A DNA stretch of 54,617 nucleotides from CAZJAT01 sp964544145. Its GTDB lineage: Bacteria; Hydrothermota; 32-111. The stretch's first letter is position 1; the number at the start of each line of letters is the position of its first letter. The notes under the pieces were generated by a model. It was given only the letters and a program-made list of their open reading frames with translations. It was not told where the DNA came from and did no database searches. The stretch is taken from contig CAZJAT010000013.1 of assembly GCA_964544145.1 (NCBI GenBank), positions 1 through 54,617 on the forward strand, given 5' to 3'. Made by a program: the position numbers and the translations under genes. Of the stretch, positions 1 through 7,085 are shown in pieces.

Positions 1-14
1 TCACCAGAGTTGCC

Positions 15-45
15 ACAAGATAATGAGTGAAACGAGTTATCTTGT
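15..45. repeat. Inverted repeat / hairpin
   Basis: ACAAGATAA at 15-23 is matched by its reverse complement TTATCTTGT at 37-45 around a 13-nt loop. There is no T-tract, so it does not look like an intrinsic terminator on the plus strand. It may be the edge of a palindromic intergenic element continuing outside the window. Confidence 0.6.
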
Positions 46-75
46 ACATTCCCGCCGCCTCCACCACGAATGGTA

Positions 76-182
76 GCTGGAAAATTAGTGGCTAGTGAGC
101 TAGTGGCTTGTGGCTGGTAATAAATAAATAATAAAATCAAATGCTCATGTAATGTGTCCTTCCCGCAGGTTGAAGACATATA
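76..182 (+). repeat. Imperfect long direct repeat, copy A
   Basis: Begins GCTGGAAAATTAGTGGCTAG, continues through GGTGGC-like words and TGGTAATAAATAAATAA, and ends with AGGTTGAAGACATAT. The copy at 286-412 follows the same order with substitutions and a longer A/G-rich insert. No ORF runs through it. Confidence 0.75.
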
Positions 183-206
183 TCCAGGCATGCCTCAAAG
201 CGTTTA

Positions 207-231
207 AGCAGTACCATTGATTCGGTATGCT
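207..231. repeat. Small hairpin between the two repeat copies
   Basis: AGCA-G-TACC (207-215) pairs with GGTA-TGCT (224-231), giving an 8-bp stem with one bulged G and an 8-nt loop. A perfect 10-bp palindrome, AGGCATGCCT, sits just upstream at 186-195. Role unknown. Confidence 0.5.
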
Positions 232-285
232 GGATAATGTCGAGACCTGGGGGAAGCTAGTGGCTGGTAGATTGGTGGCTAGTAT

Positions 286-412
286 GCTGGTAAATTAGTA
301 GCTGGTGAGCTGGTGGCTGGTGGCTGGTAATAAAAAAAGAAAGAAAGAAATAAATAATCAAATCAAATTACATGCATGTGTAAAGTGTCACTCACACAGG
401 TTGAAGACATAT
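286..412 (+). repeat. Imperfect long direct repeat, copy B
   Basis: Diverged copy of 76-182: starts GCTGGTAAATTAGTAGCTGG, passes through GGTGGCTGGTGGCTGGTAATAAA, an AAAGAAAGAAAGAAATAAATAA stretch, and ends with the shared AGGTTGAAGACATAT. Another GCTGGTGAGCTGGTGG block follows at about 413-428, so the GCTGGTGG word is repeated at several scales. Confidence 0.75.
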
Positions 413-505
413 GCTGGTGAGCTGGTGGGGAGAATTGCGAATTCGGGATGTCATACAGTAGAAGACGGATAAGAAGAGCGGGATATTGATAAATAAACAT
501 ACTTA

Positions 506-533
506 TTGACATTCATTTACTTAAAATTACAAT
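506..533 (+). promoter_or_regulatory. Promoter of the CDF transporter gene
   Basis: TTGACA (506-511), 16-nt spacer, TACAAT (528-533). The start codon is at 540, only 6 nt beyond the -10 box, so transcription should begin at or next to the ATG and the mRNA should be leaderless. No Shine-Dalgarno is seen, which agrees. Confidence 0.7.
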
Positions 534-539
534 AATAGT

Positions 540-1712
540 ATGTTTCTCTATCTATTAAATAAATACATTAAATCTGATAATTACAGGGATGCGAACACAC
601 GGTCATCTGTTGCCAATCTACAGGGAAAAACATCTGTATTCATCAATCTTGTAATCTTTATTATGAAATTCATTACAGGAATCATGATACATTCAATAGC
701 CCTTATTGCTGATGCATTTCACACATTATCGGACATATTATCATCAATAATCATTATGATTGGTTTTAAGTTTGCAAGCAAACCGCCTGACAAGGAACAT
801 CCATTCGGACATCAGAGGATAGAATTTATTACAGGCATCATTGTATCGGCATTACTTATTGTAACAGGTATTGAACTCATAAGAGGGTCAATTGACAAGA
901 TCCTTCATCCGACAATTAGCAGTGCAGGTTATATATCAATTATCATAGTCAGTATAACAATAATCATGAAGGAATGGCTTGCTCGATTTGCATTGTTTCT
1001 CGGAAAACGTATAAACTCATCAGCAATAATTGCAGATTTCTGGCATCACAGGACAGATGCAATATCATCTGTGTTTGTTATTATTGCAATTGTAATGTCA
1101 AGATTCAATATACCTGCTTTTGACGGATATATGGGTATTATTGTTTCAATGATGATAATATACAGCGGTATAAAGATATTAACGGAAAACTCAAATGAAT
1201 TGATAGGCAAACCGCCGGAGCAGGAGATACTTAAACAGATTAATAAGACTGCTATGGAATTTAGAGAGCAGGGATTATTGGGAACACATGATATTATTCT
1301 CAATTATTATGGCAATAAAATAGTCGGTTCCGTACACCTGGAGATTGATGAACAGACGGGATTGCTGGATGCACACACTATATCAGAGGCATTTGAAGAG
1401 TCCATTGAAAAAGAGGGTATATATCTGACAGCGCATATTGATCCTATAAATACACATAATCCTCTGATTAGGGAAATAACTGATTTAATCAATAATGAGA
1501 TTGAGATGTTTAAAAACATTGACTCAGCACATGATGTGCGTCTCATAGGCAGTGACAAATGGCTGAATATTGCATTTGATCTTACTGTCAATAAAATCCT
1601 CGATGAGTCAGAAAAAACAATTATTTATGAACACATAAAAAAATTATTATGCGATAAATTCAAAGAAGTGCATGATATTGTAATAAAATTTGAACCACTA
1701 TTTTCATATTGA
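540..1712 (+). CDS. Cation diffusion facilitator (CDF) metal exporter
   Basis: Inner-membrane metal ion/proton antiporter of the CDF family, which exports divalent cations (Zn, Mn, Fe or Co). About six transmembrane segments fill residues 30-230. The metal site is seen as H61xxxD65 in TM2 (A-D-A-F-H-T-L-S-D) and H170xxxD174 in TM5 (W-H-H-R-T-D-A-I-S-S). At 390 residues it is longer than the usual ~300: after the normal cytoplasmic dimerisation domain (about 235-310) there are roughly 80 more residues that may be a second such domain, a layout known in some CDF members. The metal cannot be assigned from sequence. The ATG lies right behind a promoter with no ribosome site, so the mRNA is probably leaderless. 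The HD-GYP gene follows 6 nt later and is likely cotranscribed. Confidence 0.92.
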   Translation: MFLYLLNKYIKSDNYRDANTRSSVANLQGKTSVFINLVIFIMKFITGIMIHSIALIADAFHTLSDILSSIIIMIGFKFASKPPDKEHPFGHQRIEFITGIIVSALLIVTGIELIRGSIDKILHPTISSAGYISIIIVSITIIMKEWLARFALFLGKRINSSAIIADFWHHRTDAISSVFVIIAIVMSRFNIPAFDGYMGIIVSMMIIYSGIKILTENSNELIGKPPEQEILKQINKTAMEFREQGLLGTHDIILNYYGNKIVGSVHLEIDEQTGLLDAHTISEAFEESIEKEGIYLTAHIDPINTHNPLIREITDLINNEIEMFKNIDSAHDVRLIGSDKWLNIAFDLTVNKILDESEKTIIYEHIKKLLCDKFKEVHDIVIKFEPLFSY

Positions 1713-1718
1713 GGTAAA

Positions 1719-2867
1719 ATGAACAGAGAAACTATTCTGAATAATCTTATCAATATCTCCATACAACTGAGTTCTCAGCAATCCATTGATAAATTACTCA
1801 ATACAATTGTATTGAAAGCAAGAGAAATAACAAATGCAGAAGCAGGGTCTTTGTACCTGAAAGAGGATGGCAGCCTGAAATTCCTTATTGCACAGAACGA
1901 TGCAATCAAGGATTCCAACAAGGCATTTAATGTGATTATTCCTGTTGATAAAAAATCCATTGCAGGATATGTGGCATGTACCGGTGATCACTTGAATATT
2001 GATGATGCATACAATATTGCAGATGATTATCCTTTTACCTATAACAGTGATTTTGATATTAAAAACGGTTACAGGTGCAGATCAATGCTTGTTGTTCCCA
2101 TGAAGGACAGTGATAATGAAATTGTGGGTGTTATCCAGCTTATCAATGCGAGAAAAGATAATGATATCACGGAATTTTCAGCTGAGCTTGAACCGATTGT
2201 CAGCTCATTTGCATCATTGGCAGCTATGGCCATTAAGAATGTTCAATTAAAGGATTCAATCAAACAGGCATATTTGGACACTATATACAGATTATCTGTT
2301 GCTGCAGAGTTCAAAGACACAGACACAGGGCTTCATATCAAACGCATGAGTGTCTATTCTCAAATATTGGCAGAAGAGCTGAATATGAGTGAAAGATTTT
2401 GTGAATTAATACTATATGCAAGTCCATTGCATGATGTGGGCAAGATAGGCATACCTGACCGCATATTGCTTAAACCTGCCAAATTGGATGAGGATGAATG
2501 GGTGGTAATGAAACAGCATACAATAATGGGACATGAAATTCTTAAAAATAGTGAACATGAATTGATGAATATGGCTGCTTCAGTGGCCTTGAATCATCAT
2601 GAGAGGATAGATGGAAAGGGATATCCACAGGGAATATCCGGAGAAGAAATACCCATTGAGGGACGTATTGTGGCATTGGCAGATGTGTTTGATGCATTGA
2701 GTTCAAAAAGACCCTATAAGGAACCATGGCCTATTGAAAGGATATTGAATGTAATACATGAAGAGAAGAATAAGCAATTTGACACTGCTGTTGTGGATGC
2801 TTTTGACAGGGGGATTGAACGTATTCTAAGGATAAGGGATGAATTACAGGATAAATATTCTGAGTAA
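1719..2867 (+). CDS. GAF domain HD-GYP cyclic-di-GMP phosphodiesterase
   Basis: Cytoplasmic signalling enzyme predicted to hydrolyse cyclic di-GMP. Residues ~5-175 form a GAF sensor domain. Residues ~185-370 form an HD-GYP domain with the metal-binding HD pair at H238-D239 (HDVGKIGIPD) and the downstream HHE triad at 293-295 leading into D-G-K-G-Y-P, the position of the GYP signature. No membrane segment or receiver domain is present, so the signal is probably a small cytosolic ligand bound by GAF. A GAGG ribosome site precedes the ATG (TTGAGGTAAAATG). It follows the CDF gene by 6 nt; whether it works with metal export is unknown. All key catalytic residues are present, so it looks active. 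Confidence 0.92.
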   Translation: MNRETILNNLINISIQLSSQQSIDKLLNTIVLKAREITNAEAGSLYLKEDGSLKFLIAQNDAIKDSNKAFNVIIPVDKKSIAGYVACTGDHLNIDDAYNIADDYPFTYNSDFDIKNGYRCRSMLVVPMKDSDNEIVGVIQLINARKDNDITEFSAELEPIVSSFASLAAMAIKNVQLKDSIKQAYLDTIYRLSVAAEFKDTDTGLHIKRMSVYSQILAEELNMSERFCELILYASPLHDVGKIGIPDRILLKPAKLDEDEWVVMKQHTIMGHEILKNSEHELMNMAASVALNHHERIDGKGYPQGISGEEIPIEGRIVALADVFDALSSKRPYKEPWPIERILNVIHEEKNKQFDTAVVDAFDRGIERILRIRDELQDKYSE

Positions 2868-2875
2868 ATAATCAC

Positions 2876-2903
2876 TTGACTAATAATGTTATTTAAATAT
2901 AAT
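2876..2903 (+). promoter_or_regulatory. Promoter of tRNA-Val(TAC)
   Basis: TTGACT (2876-2881), 16-nt spacer, TATAAT (2898-2903), 15 nt before the tRNA 5' end at 2919. It probably also drives the barrel and lipoprotein genes that follow the tRNA. Confidence 0.8.
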
Positions 2904-2918
2904 AAACCATTACAAAAC

Positions 2919-2992
2919 GGGCGGATAGTTCAGCTGGTGAGAATGCCTGCTTTACACGCAGGAGGTCGCAGGTTCAAATCCTGCTTCGCCCA
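2919..2992 (+). tRNA. tRNA-Val (anticodon TAC)
   Basis: Full cloverleaf: acceptor GGGCGGA (2919-2925) pairs with TTCGCCC (2985-2991); anticodon stem CCTGC/GCAGG encloses loop TTTACAC with anticodon TAC; the T-loop GGTTCAAATCC is canonical. The discriminator is A at 2992 and CCA is not encoded (TAT follows), so 3' CCA must be added enzymatically. A protein gene starts 10 nt downstream. Confidence 0.95.
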
Positions 2993-3001
2993 TATAAAAA
3001 A

Positions 3002-3526
3002 ATGAAGAAAATACTGTTAATTATCTTTCTAACCTCATTCTCAATAATATACTCAAATGGAATTATGATTGAATTAGGTTCAGGTATTCCCATTGGAAAA
3101 TGGGCAGATGAGATCAATAACAGTTCCTCTCTCAATATAAACTATTTCATACAGACAGATAGAATCCGATATTTTACTGGAATCAATATTAAATCATTTG
3201 AAACAGATAATATTGAATATTCCGTTGCATTGCTTGCAATACCTGCAGGAATAAGTTATCAGATATTAAAGAGAGATAAATATGATATGGCATTAGGTAT
3301 TGCTGCAGGGATTTCTTTTTTATCAAGGAGATTGAAGTCGTCAACAGAGAATGGATTCAATGAATTTATAGGTTCATCATTAAACATAACATACCGGGGA
3401 TTTGAAAGAATTTCGCCGGGAATAATATTAGGATATGAAAGGCAGAAAATATTTGAAGGCTCAAATTACATTTATATTGGTGTCAATATTGACATTGATT
3501 ATAAGCAACTGTTCCCTGGATTATAA
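3002..3526 (+). CDS. Small outer-membrane beta-barrel-like protein
   Basis: A 174-residue protein with a clear N-terminal signal peptide (MKKILLIIFLTSFSIIYS, cleavage near S18-N19), then alternating polar/hydrophobic strands with many Gly/Tyr and an end (YIYIGVNIDIDYKQLF) like a last barrel strand. No named family is recognised; the layout resembles small outer-membrane barrels common in Bacteroidota-type genomes. The ATG lies 10 nt after the tRNA-Val 3' end with no ribosome site, so the mRNA may be freed by tRNA 3' processing. Its last 92 nt overlap the start of the next gene in another frame. Secretion is well supported; function is unknown. Confidence 0.7.
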   Translation: MKKILLIIFLTSFSIIYSNGIMIELGSGIPIGKWADEINNSSSLNINYFIQTDRIRYFTGINIKSFETDNIEYSVALLAIPAGISYQILKRDKYDMALGIAAGISFLSRRLKSSTENGFNEFIGSSLNITYRGFERISPGIILGYERQKIFEGSNYIYIGVNIDIDYKQLFPGL

Positions 3527-4037
3527 TACAATAGACAGAATGGGTGGTGACAGTACAGGTTTCCTTGATGAGTATGGGACAATAAGATTCTATTCCTCAG
3601 GGAACAGTACATTTACATTGGAAATATTGGAAGACACAGTGCTCAATCAGTCCAATTATAAAAAGATAGGGTTTGGCTATGATGAGGAGTATTTTCTATA
3701 TTCACAGGAATATATTTATAAGAGACAGATTTTTGACAATGTTATTATCAATATACCATTTATAAGCAGGATATTGATAGATGGTTCCTTTGTGACAGAG
3801 TCTGTAACAACAGACAGGTATTCATATATATTTAATATGAATACTGACTCATTGTTTGCTATTGAATATAATAATATTGAATACAGTGATGTATATGCAA
3901 TCAGAACAGAAGTGATTATAAATACCACTGACAGAGACACGGTTGTCAGCAGACAGCTGCTTCTGTCAGGTAGAGACGGTATTATCGGTATATATACAGA
4001 GGATAAACTCTTCCTGCTGGATTCCATTATACATTGA
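3435..4037 (+). CDS. Probable lipoprotein overlapping the barrel gene
   Basis: A 200-residue hypothetical protein. Residues 1-26 read as a lipoprotein signal: basic MKGRKYLKAQ, hydrophobic ITFILVSILTLII, then S-N-C26, though Asn at -1 of the lipobox is unusual. The rest is rich in beta-strand patterns with no recognised domain; it may be a surface or periplasmic partner of the upstream barrel protein. The ATG has only a close AGGA (3430-3433) upstream. The 92-nt overlap means the signal peptide is encoded over the barrel's last strands in another frame. If the overlap is not real, the gene would lack any signal; the presence of one argues for this start. Function unknown. Confidence 0.65.
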   Translation: MKGRKYLKAQITFILVSILTLIISNCSLDYNTIDRMGGDSTGFLDEYGTIRFYSSGNSTFTLEILEDTVLNQSNYKKIGFGYDEEYFLYSQEYIYKRQIFDNVIINIPFISRILIDGSFVTESVTTDRYSYIFNMNTDSLFAIEYNNIEYSDVYAIRTEVIINTTDRDTVVSRQLLLSGRDGIIGIYTEDKLFLLDSIIH

Positions 4038-4053
4038 GGAGAATTGACTGACA

Positions 4054-5187
4054 ATGATTAAGCATATGCCCACTATTGTTCATTTTTCAACCGTTCATAG
4101 AGCACTTGATTCAAGGATATTCTATAAAGAATTAATTAGCTTGAACAGTGATTTCAATATCAAACTCATATGTAAATACAATAATGAGATATGTGAAGAG
4201 AAGAATATAGAACTAATTCCACTGAAATCATATAATAATAAATTAGCCCGAATGATTTTTTCTCCGCTTTTTGCATTGAAAAGTATTTTAGATGTGAAAG
4301 CGGATATATATCATTTTCATGACCCGGAGCTGATGTTTACAGGACTGATTCTTAAATTGATGGGCAAGCATGTTGTTTATGATGTACATGAAAATTACAG
4401 GGCAGTTATCAATGCAAGATACTGGATTAGAGGCAAATATCTGCGCAGAATAATTGCAGAATTTGTATGGATGCTGGATAGGATGATAACGGGATTCTAT
4501 GACGGTATTGTTGTTGCACGGCCGGATCTGATGAAACTATACAAACGGCGCAATATTATACTCTTTAGAAATGTTCCTCATGTAGAGCGTTTCTTGGAAT
4601 ATGTTGATAAATTCTCAGATTCTTCAGTAATAAAGAGACGGGCAAATGAGAAAATAATAATATATACAGGGGGTCTCACATATGTGCGTGGTATCCTGCA
4701 GACAGTTGAAGCAATGAAATACCTCAAAGGCAGAGCAAGACTTGTGTTACTGGGGCCATGGTTTGACAGAGGGCTTGAAGCTGAGTGCAGGGCATCTGAG
4801 GGATATGAATATGTGGATTATATGGGATATCTTCCCTATGGTGAGCATTACAGATATATTGCAGAAGCGGATATGGGTATATTCCCCATATTACCTGTTG
4901 GCAATCATGTCACCAATATACCCAATAAACAATTTGAATATATGATGTTCAAGAAACCGGTTTTATTATCTGATTTTCCGTATTGGAAACATTTATTCAA
5001 GGATGATGTGTATTATTTCAATCCTGAAGAGCCCAGAAGCATTGCTAAGGCAATAGAATATGCAATAAATGACAAACACTCATCCTCAAAGGCAGAAAAT
5101 GCTTATAAAAGACTGTTTACTCATTTCAATATTGAAGAGGATAAAAAACGTTTGATTAAATTTTACAGAGATATTTTGAATATATAA
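4054..5187 (+). CDS. GT4-type glycosyltransferase
   Basis: Predicted retaining glycosyltransferase of the GT-B fold, family GT4, transferring a sugar from a nucleotide-sugar donor during polysaccharide or glycoconjugate assembly at the inner face of the membrane. The N-terminal acceptor domain carries D-I-Y-H-F-H-D-P-E-L and V-V-Y-D-V-H-E-N (about residues 82-115). The donor domain begins near residue 200 (IIYTGGLTYVRGI) and holds the typical I-P-N-K-Q-F-E-Y-M-M-F-K-K-P-V segment near 288-302, which contacts the nucleotide sugar. 377 residues is normal. GAGGAG overlapping the preceding stop codon is the likely ribosome site. It meets a second, opposite GT4 gene with no base between their stops. 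Confidence 0.88.
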   Translation: MIKHMPTIVHFSTVHRALDSRIFYKELISLNSDFNIKLICKYNNEICEEKNIELIPLKSYNNKLARMIFSPLFALKSILDVKADIYHFHDPELMFTGLILKLMGKHVVYDVHENYRAVINARYWIRGKYLRRIIAEFVWMLDRMITGFYDGIVVARPDLMKLYKRRNIILFRNVPHVERFLEYVDKFSDSSVIKRRANEKIIIYTGGLTYVRGILQTVEAMKYLKGRARLVLLGPWFDRGLEAECRASEGYEYVDYMGYLPYGEHYRYIAEADMGIFPILPVGNHVTNIPNKQFEYMMFKKPVLLSDFPYWKHLFKDDVYYFNPEEPRSIAKAIEYAINDKHSSSKAENAYKRLFTHFNIEEDKKRLIKFYRDILNI

Positions 5188-6270
5188 TTATAGGGATATG
5201 AGTTTTTCTACAGAATCATCATAATTGAAAGAAAGCGCTGTATTGTATGCAGCTTTACCCAGCGTATTTCTCATTTCCCTATCATTACTCAGCTTAAGTA
5301 ATGATGTCATTAAGCATTCAATATCTTGTTCAGGACACATAATACCATTTTTATTATGTTCAATTATATCAGTTACTCCTCCCACAGGGCTGGCAATAAT
5401 TGCAAGAGAATGTGCTCCTGCTTCAAGATATACAATGCCAAAACCTTCAATATCATAATTATCGCGATATGTGGGCATAATAAATATATCTGATTTGGTA
5501 TAATAATTTTCTACCTCATTATCCGATAAACCGGAATAAATATTGACTGAATTTGAAATATTGAGTTTTTCTGCTAATGCAAAAAGAGATTTTTTTTCAG
5601 GTCCACTGCCGATGATGTTATATGTAAAATCCAGCTTATCTGCTATTTTGCTCAATGCCATAAGTACAAGATGCTGTCCCTTTCTTTTTGTAAGTGATGC
5701 AACTGTTAGAATATTGATATGTTTCTTTGCATGATGTTCCTTGGATTTGAACACACCATTATAACCCGGGTATACAATATAAACCGGCTTGTCAGTAATG
5801 TCCCGGATTATGTTCCTTGAATATCGGCTTATAGTGATTATTGTATCTGCCTTTCTCAGTATGCTGTTACGTGTTTTGTAATGTGATATCTTCTCATTCC
5901 AGAGCAGCTCTGAACCATATGTGAAAATATAAACATGAATAGATGGTTTAATATATTTAAAAAGCAGGGCCATTATGCCGTATGGCACTGCTGCTCCGGC
6001 GTAAATCCGTTTAATGGAATTCCTGTGTTTGAAAAAAAACAATATGCTTAATATATAATGGTGAATTTTATTCAGTATTGGATATGAATTATAAAAACCG
6101 GCTCTTTTGACAGAAAATTCTTCAGATTCAGTATGCTGTGTGACTCGTGTTATTACAGCAATATTTCGTTTTTTTGATAATAATCTGCAAATGCCGTATA
6201 GATAATGTGAAATTCCTCCTTTATACGGAGGAAAGGAATTGACTATGAACAAATCAGAATAGTGTTTCAT
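5188..6270 (-). CDS. GT4-type glycosyltransferase
   Basis: A second GT-B glycosyltransferase of 360 residues. The N-terminus has the glycine-rich acceptor loop (FPPYKGGISHYLYG, about 14-27). The donor domain starts with TVASLTKRKGQHLVL near residue 195, followed by IIGSGPEKKSL and the GT4 donor motif E-G-F-G-I-V-Y-L-E-A-G-A near 281-292. Sugar and acceptor cannot be deduced. Its stop abuts the stop of the convergent 4054-5187 gene (TAA|TTA), and no terminator hairpin is visible there. The ATG has no ribosome site but sits 7 nt from a -10-like box, so it may be made from its own leaderless transcript as well as by read-through from the VOC gene. Confidence 0.88.
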   Translation of the reverse strand: MKHYSDLFIVNSFPPYKGGISHYLYGICRLLSKKRNIAVITRVTQHTESEEFSVKRAGFYNSYPILNKIHHYILSILFFFKHRNSIKRIYAGAAVPYGIMALLFKYIKPSIHVYIFTYGSELLWNEKISHYKTRNSILRKADTIITISRYSRNIIRDITDKPVYIVYPGYNGVFKSKEHHAKKHINILTVASLTKRKGQHLVLMALSKIADKLDFTYNIIGSGPEKKSLFALAEKLNISNSVNIYSGLSDNEVENYYTKSDIFIMPTYRDNYDIEGFGIVYLEAGAHSLAIIASPVGGVTDIIEHNKNGIMCPEQDIECLMTSLLKLSNDREMRNTLGKAAYNTALSFNYDDSVEKLISL

Positions 6271-6277
6271 GCAATAT

Positions 6278-6305
6278 ATATTACCAATAGTATTTATTTA
6301 GTCAA
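6278..6305 (-). promoter_or_regulatory. Candidate leaderless promoter of glycosyltransferase 5188-6270
   Basis: On the minus strand: TTGACT (complement of 6300-6305), 16-nt spacer, TAATAT (complement of 6278-6283), then 7 nt to the ATG at 6270. The -35 is strong and the -10 weaker. The spacing matches the promoters at 506-533 and 51789-51816, both also just ahead of an ATG without a ribosome site. Confidence 0.55.
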
Positions 6306-6656
6306 TCATTTCTTTTCAATAATGGCAAATGTCACACCAGATGGCTCATTGAAGAGGCATATCCTTGTATTTGAATCCACATCAAATGGTTCAATAACAA
6401 TAAAACCTCCAAATTTTTCAATCATTAAAGCTGTTTTATCAACACTATCAACCTTAATATATAATGTAATAAATGGAAGTTTGGCTTTCTTTAATGTAAA
6501 TATGCCTCCATATTCCATCCTTGTATTCCCGGCATCTGTTTCATATATATTAAGACTGTCTTTATGAAAATCCCATTCAAAAACATTCTTAAAAAAATCA
6601 GCGGATTCTTCTCCATTATGAGAAGCTAATTCCCAGTAAACAATAGGATTCTTCAT
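6306..6656 (-). CDS. VOC (glyoxalase/bleomycin resistance) family protein
   Basis: A 116-residue single-module protein of the vicinal oxygen chelate superfamily: the start NPIVYWELASHNGEESADFF, the middle FITLYIKVDSVD, and the end LFNEPSGVTFAIIEK follow the paired beta-alpha-beta-beta-beta units of this fold. The family includes metal-dependent isomerases, dioxygenases and resistance proteins; which activity applies here cannot be told. The ATG shares its A with the upstream gene's stop codon (TAATG), so translation is coupled to the small membrane protein gene. Confidence 0.82.
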   Translation of the reverse strand: MKNPIVYWELASHNGEESADFFKNVFEWDFHKDSLNIYETDAGNTRMEYGGIFTLKKAKLPFITLYIKVDSVDKTALMIEKFGGFIVIEPFDVDSNTRICLFNEPSGVTFAIIEKK

Positions 6657-6928
6657 TATTTCTCTCTTATTGCTCTCTTTATCGAATGATACATAGCATC
6701 AATAACAATTAAATATCCGGCGGTTCTTATTGCAATAAGAGGATATTCCAATGATTCGTGCAAACCCATAATTGTCAGTATATGCGCTATGCCGAATAAT
6801 CCGAAAGCAATAGCAATCATAAGGGGTACAGGATTCCTTTTCTTTGCATTTGCCATTAATCCAAGTATGACTATGGCAGTGCATAAAATGATATTAATAA
6901 TATTGACTGGGTCACATACAAAATTCAT
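6656..6928 (-). CDS. Small three-helix membrane protein, unknown function
   Basis: About 90 residues with three predicted hydrophobic segments: roughly 9-27 (INIILCTAIVILGLMA), 35-53 (PLMIAIAFGLFGIAHILTI) and 62-80. No family recognised. The start is placed at the ATG at 6928 because GGAGG lies 6 nt ahead of it (TTGGAGGTTTTTATG); an in-frame TTG at 6940 overlaps that ribosome site and is unlikely. Stop overlaps the VOC gene start by one base, so the two form a unit. A promoter lies 30 nt upstream, facing the promoter of the hydrolase operon. Confidence 0.65.
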   Translation of the reverse strand: MNFVCDPVNIINIILCTAIVILGLMANAKKRNPVPLMIAIAFGLFGIAHILTIMGLHESLEYPLIAIRTAGYLIVIDAMYHSIKRAIREK

Positions 6929-6957
6929 AAAAACCTCCAAATAAAATTATTTATTTA

Positions 6958-6985
6958 ATTATATGCTACTTGAAAAAATATTCAA
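6958..6985 (-). promoter_or_regulatory. Promoter of the small membrane protein-VOC operon
   Basis: Minus strand TTGAAT (complement of 6980-6985), 16-nt spacer, TATAAT (complement of 6958-6963). The mRNA would start near 6951 and have a ~23-nt leader carrying GGAGG. Confidence 0.65.
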
Positions 6986-6997
6986 TAATGTCATAAT
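6970..6997 (+). promoter_or_regulatory. Promoter of the hydrolase/radical SAM operon
   Basis: TTGAAA (6970-6975), 16-nt spacer, CATAAT (6992-6997); each box is 5 of 6 to consensus. It overlaps the divergent promoter at 6958-6985, so the two may exclude each other. The palindrome at 6995-7020 covers its start site. Confidence 0.55.
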
Positions 6998-7020
6998 AGT
7001 ATAAATATTACTATACTATT
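6995..7020. promoter_or_regulatory. Palindromic operator candidate
   Basis: AATAGTAT (6995-7002) and ATACTATT (7013-7020) are perfect 8-base inverted repeats around 10 nt. The element overlaps the -10 end and transcription start of the plus-strand promoter, the usual site for a repressor. No regulator gene is adjacent. Confidence 0.55.
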
Positions 7021-7041
7021 AAGGTTATGAAATAGGCAATG

Positions 7042-7070
7042 CCACCCAGACCCAATCTGGGTGGTTTTTT
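7042..7070 (+). terminator. Intrinsic terminator in the operon leader (attenuator candidate)
   Basis: CCACCCAGA (7042-7050) pairs perfectly with TCTGGGTGG (7056-7064) around CCCAA, followed by six T. It lies 3 nt before the GGAGG of the hydrolase gene, downstream of the operon's promoter, so it must be read through or conditionally opened. A 14-codon frame from ATG 7039 runs through it and stops at TGA 7081-7083. Confidence 0.85.
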
Positions 7071-7085
7071 ATTGGAGGTATGATA

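Larger units (their letters stand above)
1..539. other. Non-coding repeat-rich left end
   Basis: No credible coding sequence is visible in these 539 bases. The stretch is a mosaic of GCTGGTGGC/GCTAGTGGC-type words, two diverged copies of a longer repeat (76-182 and 286-412), an A/G-rich AAAGAAAGAAAG run near 332-350, and several inverted repeats. Its composition (runs of GGTGGCTGGTGG) is unlike the AT-rich genes around it. The last part holds the promoter of the following gene. What the repeats do is unknown. Confidence 0.7.

Noticed and set aside
76..412. CRISPR array from the repeated blocks
   Set aside because: Only two diverged copies, no regular short repeats or unique spacers, and no cas genes nearby.
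3435..4037. Frameshifted continuation of the barrel gene
   Set aside because: The new frame starts with a complete signal peptide and the upstream frame ends in a plausible last barrel strand, so two genes fit better; not fully excluded.
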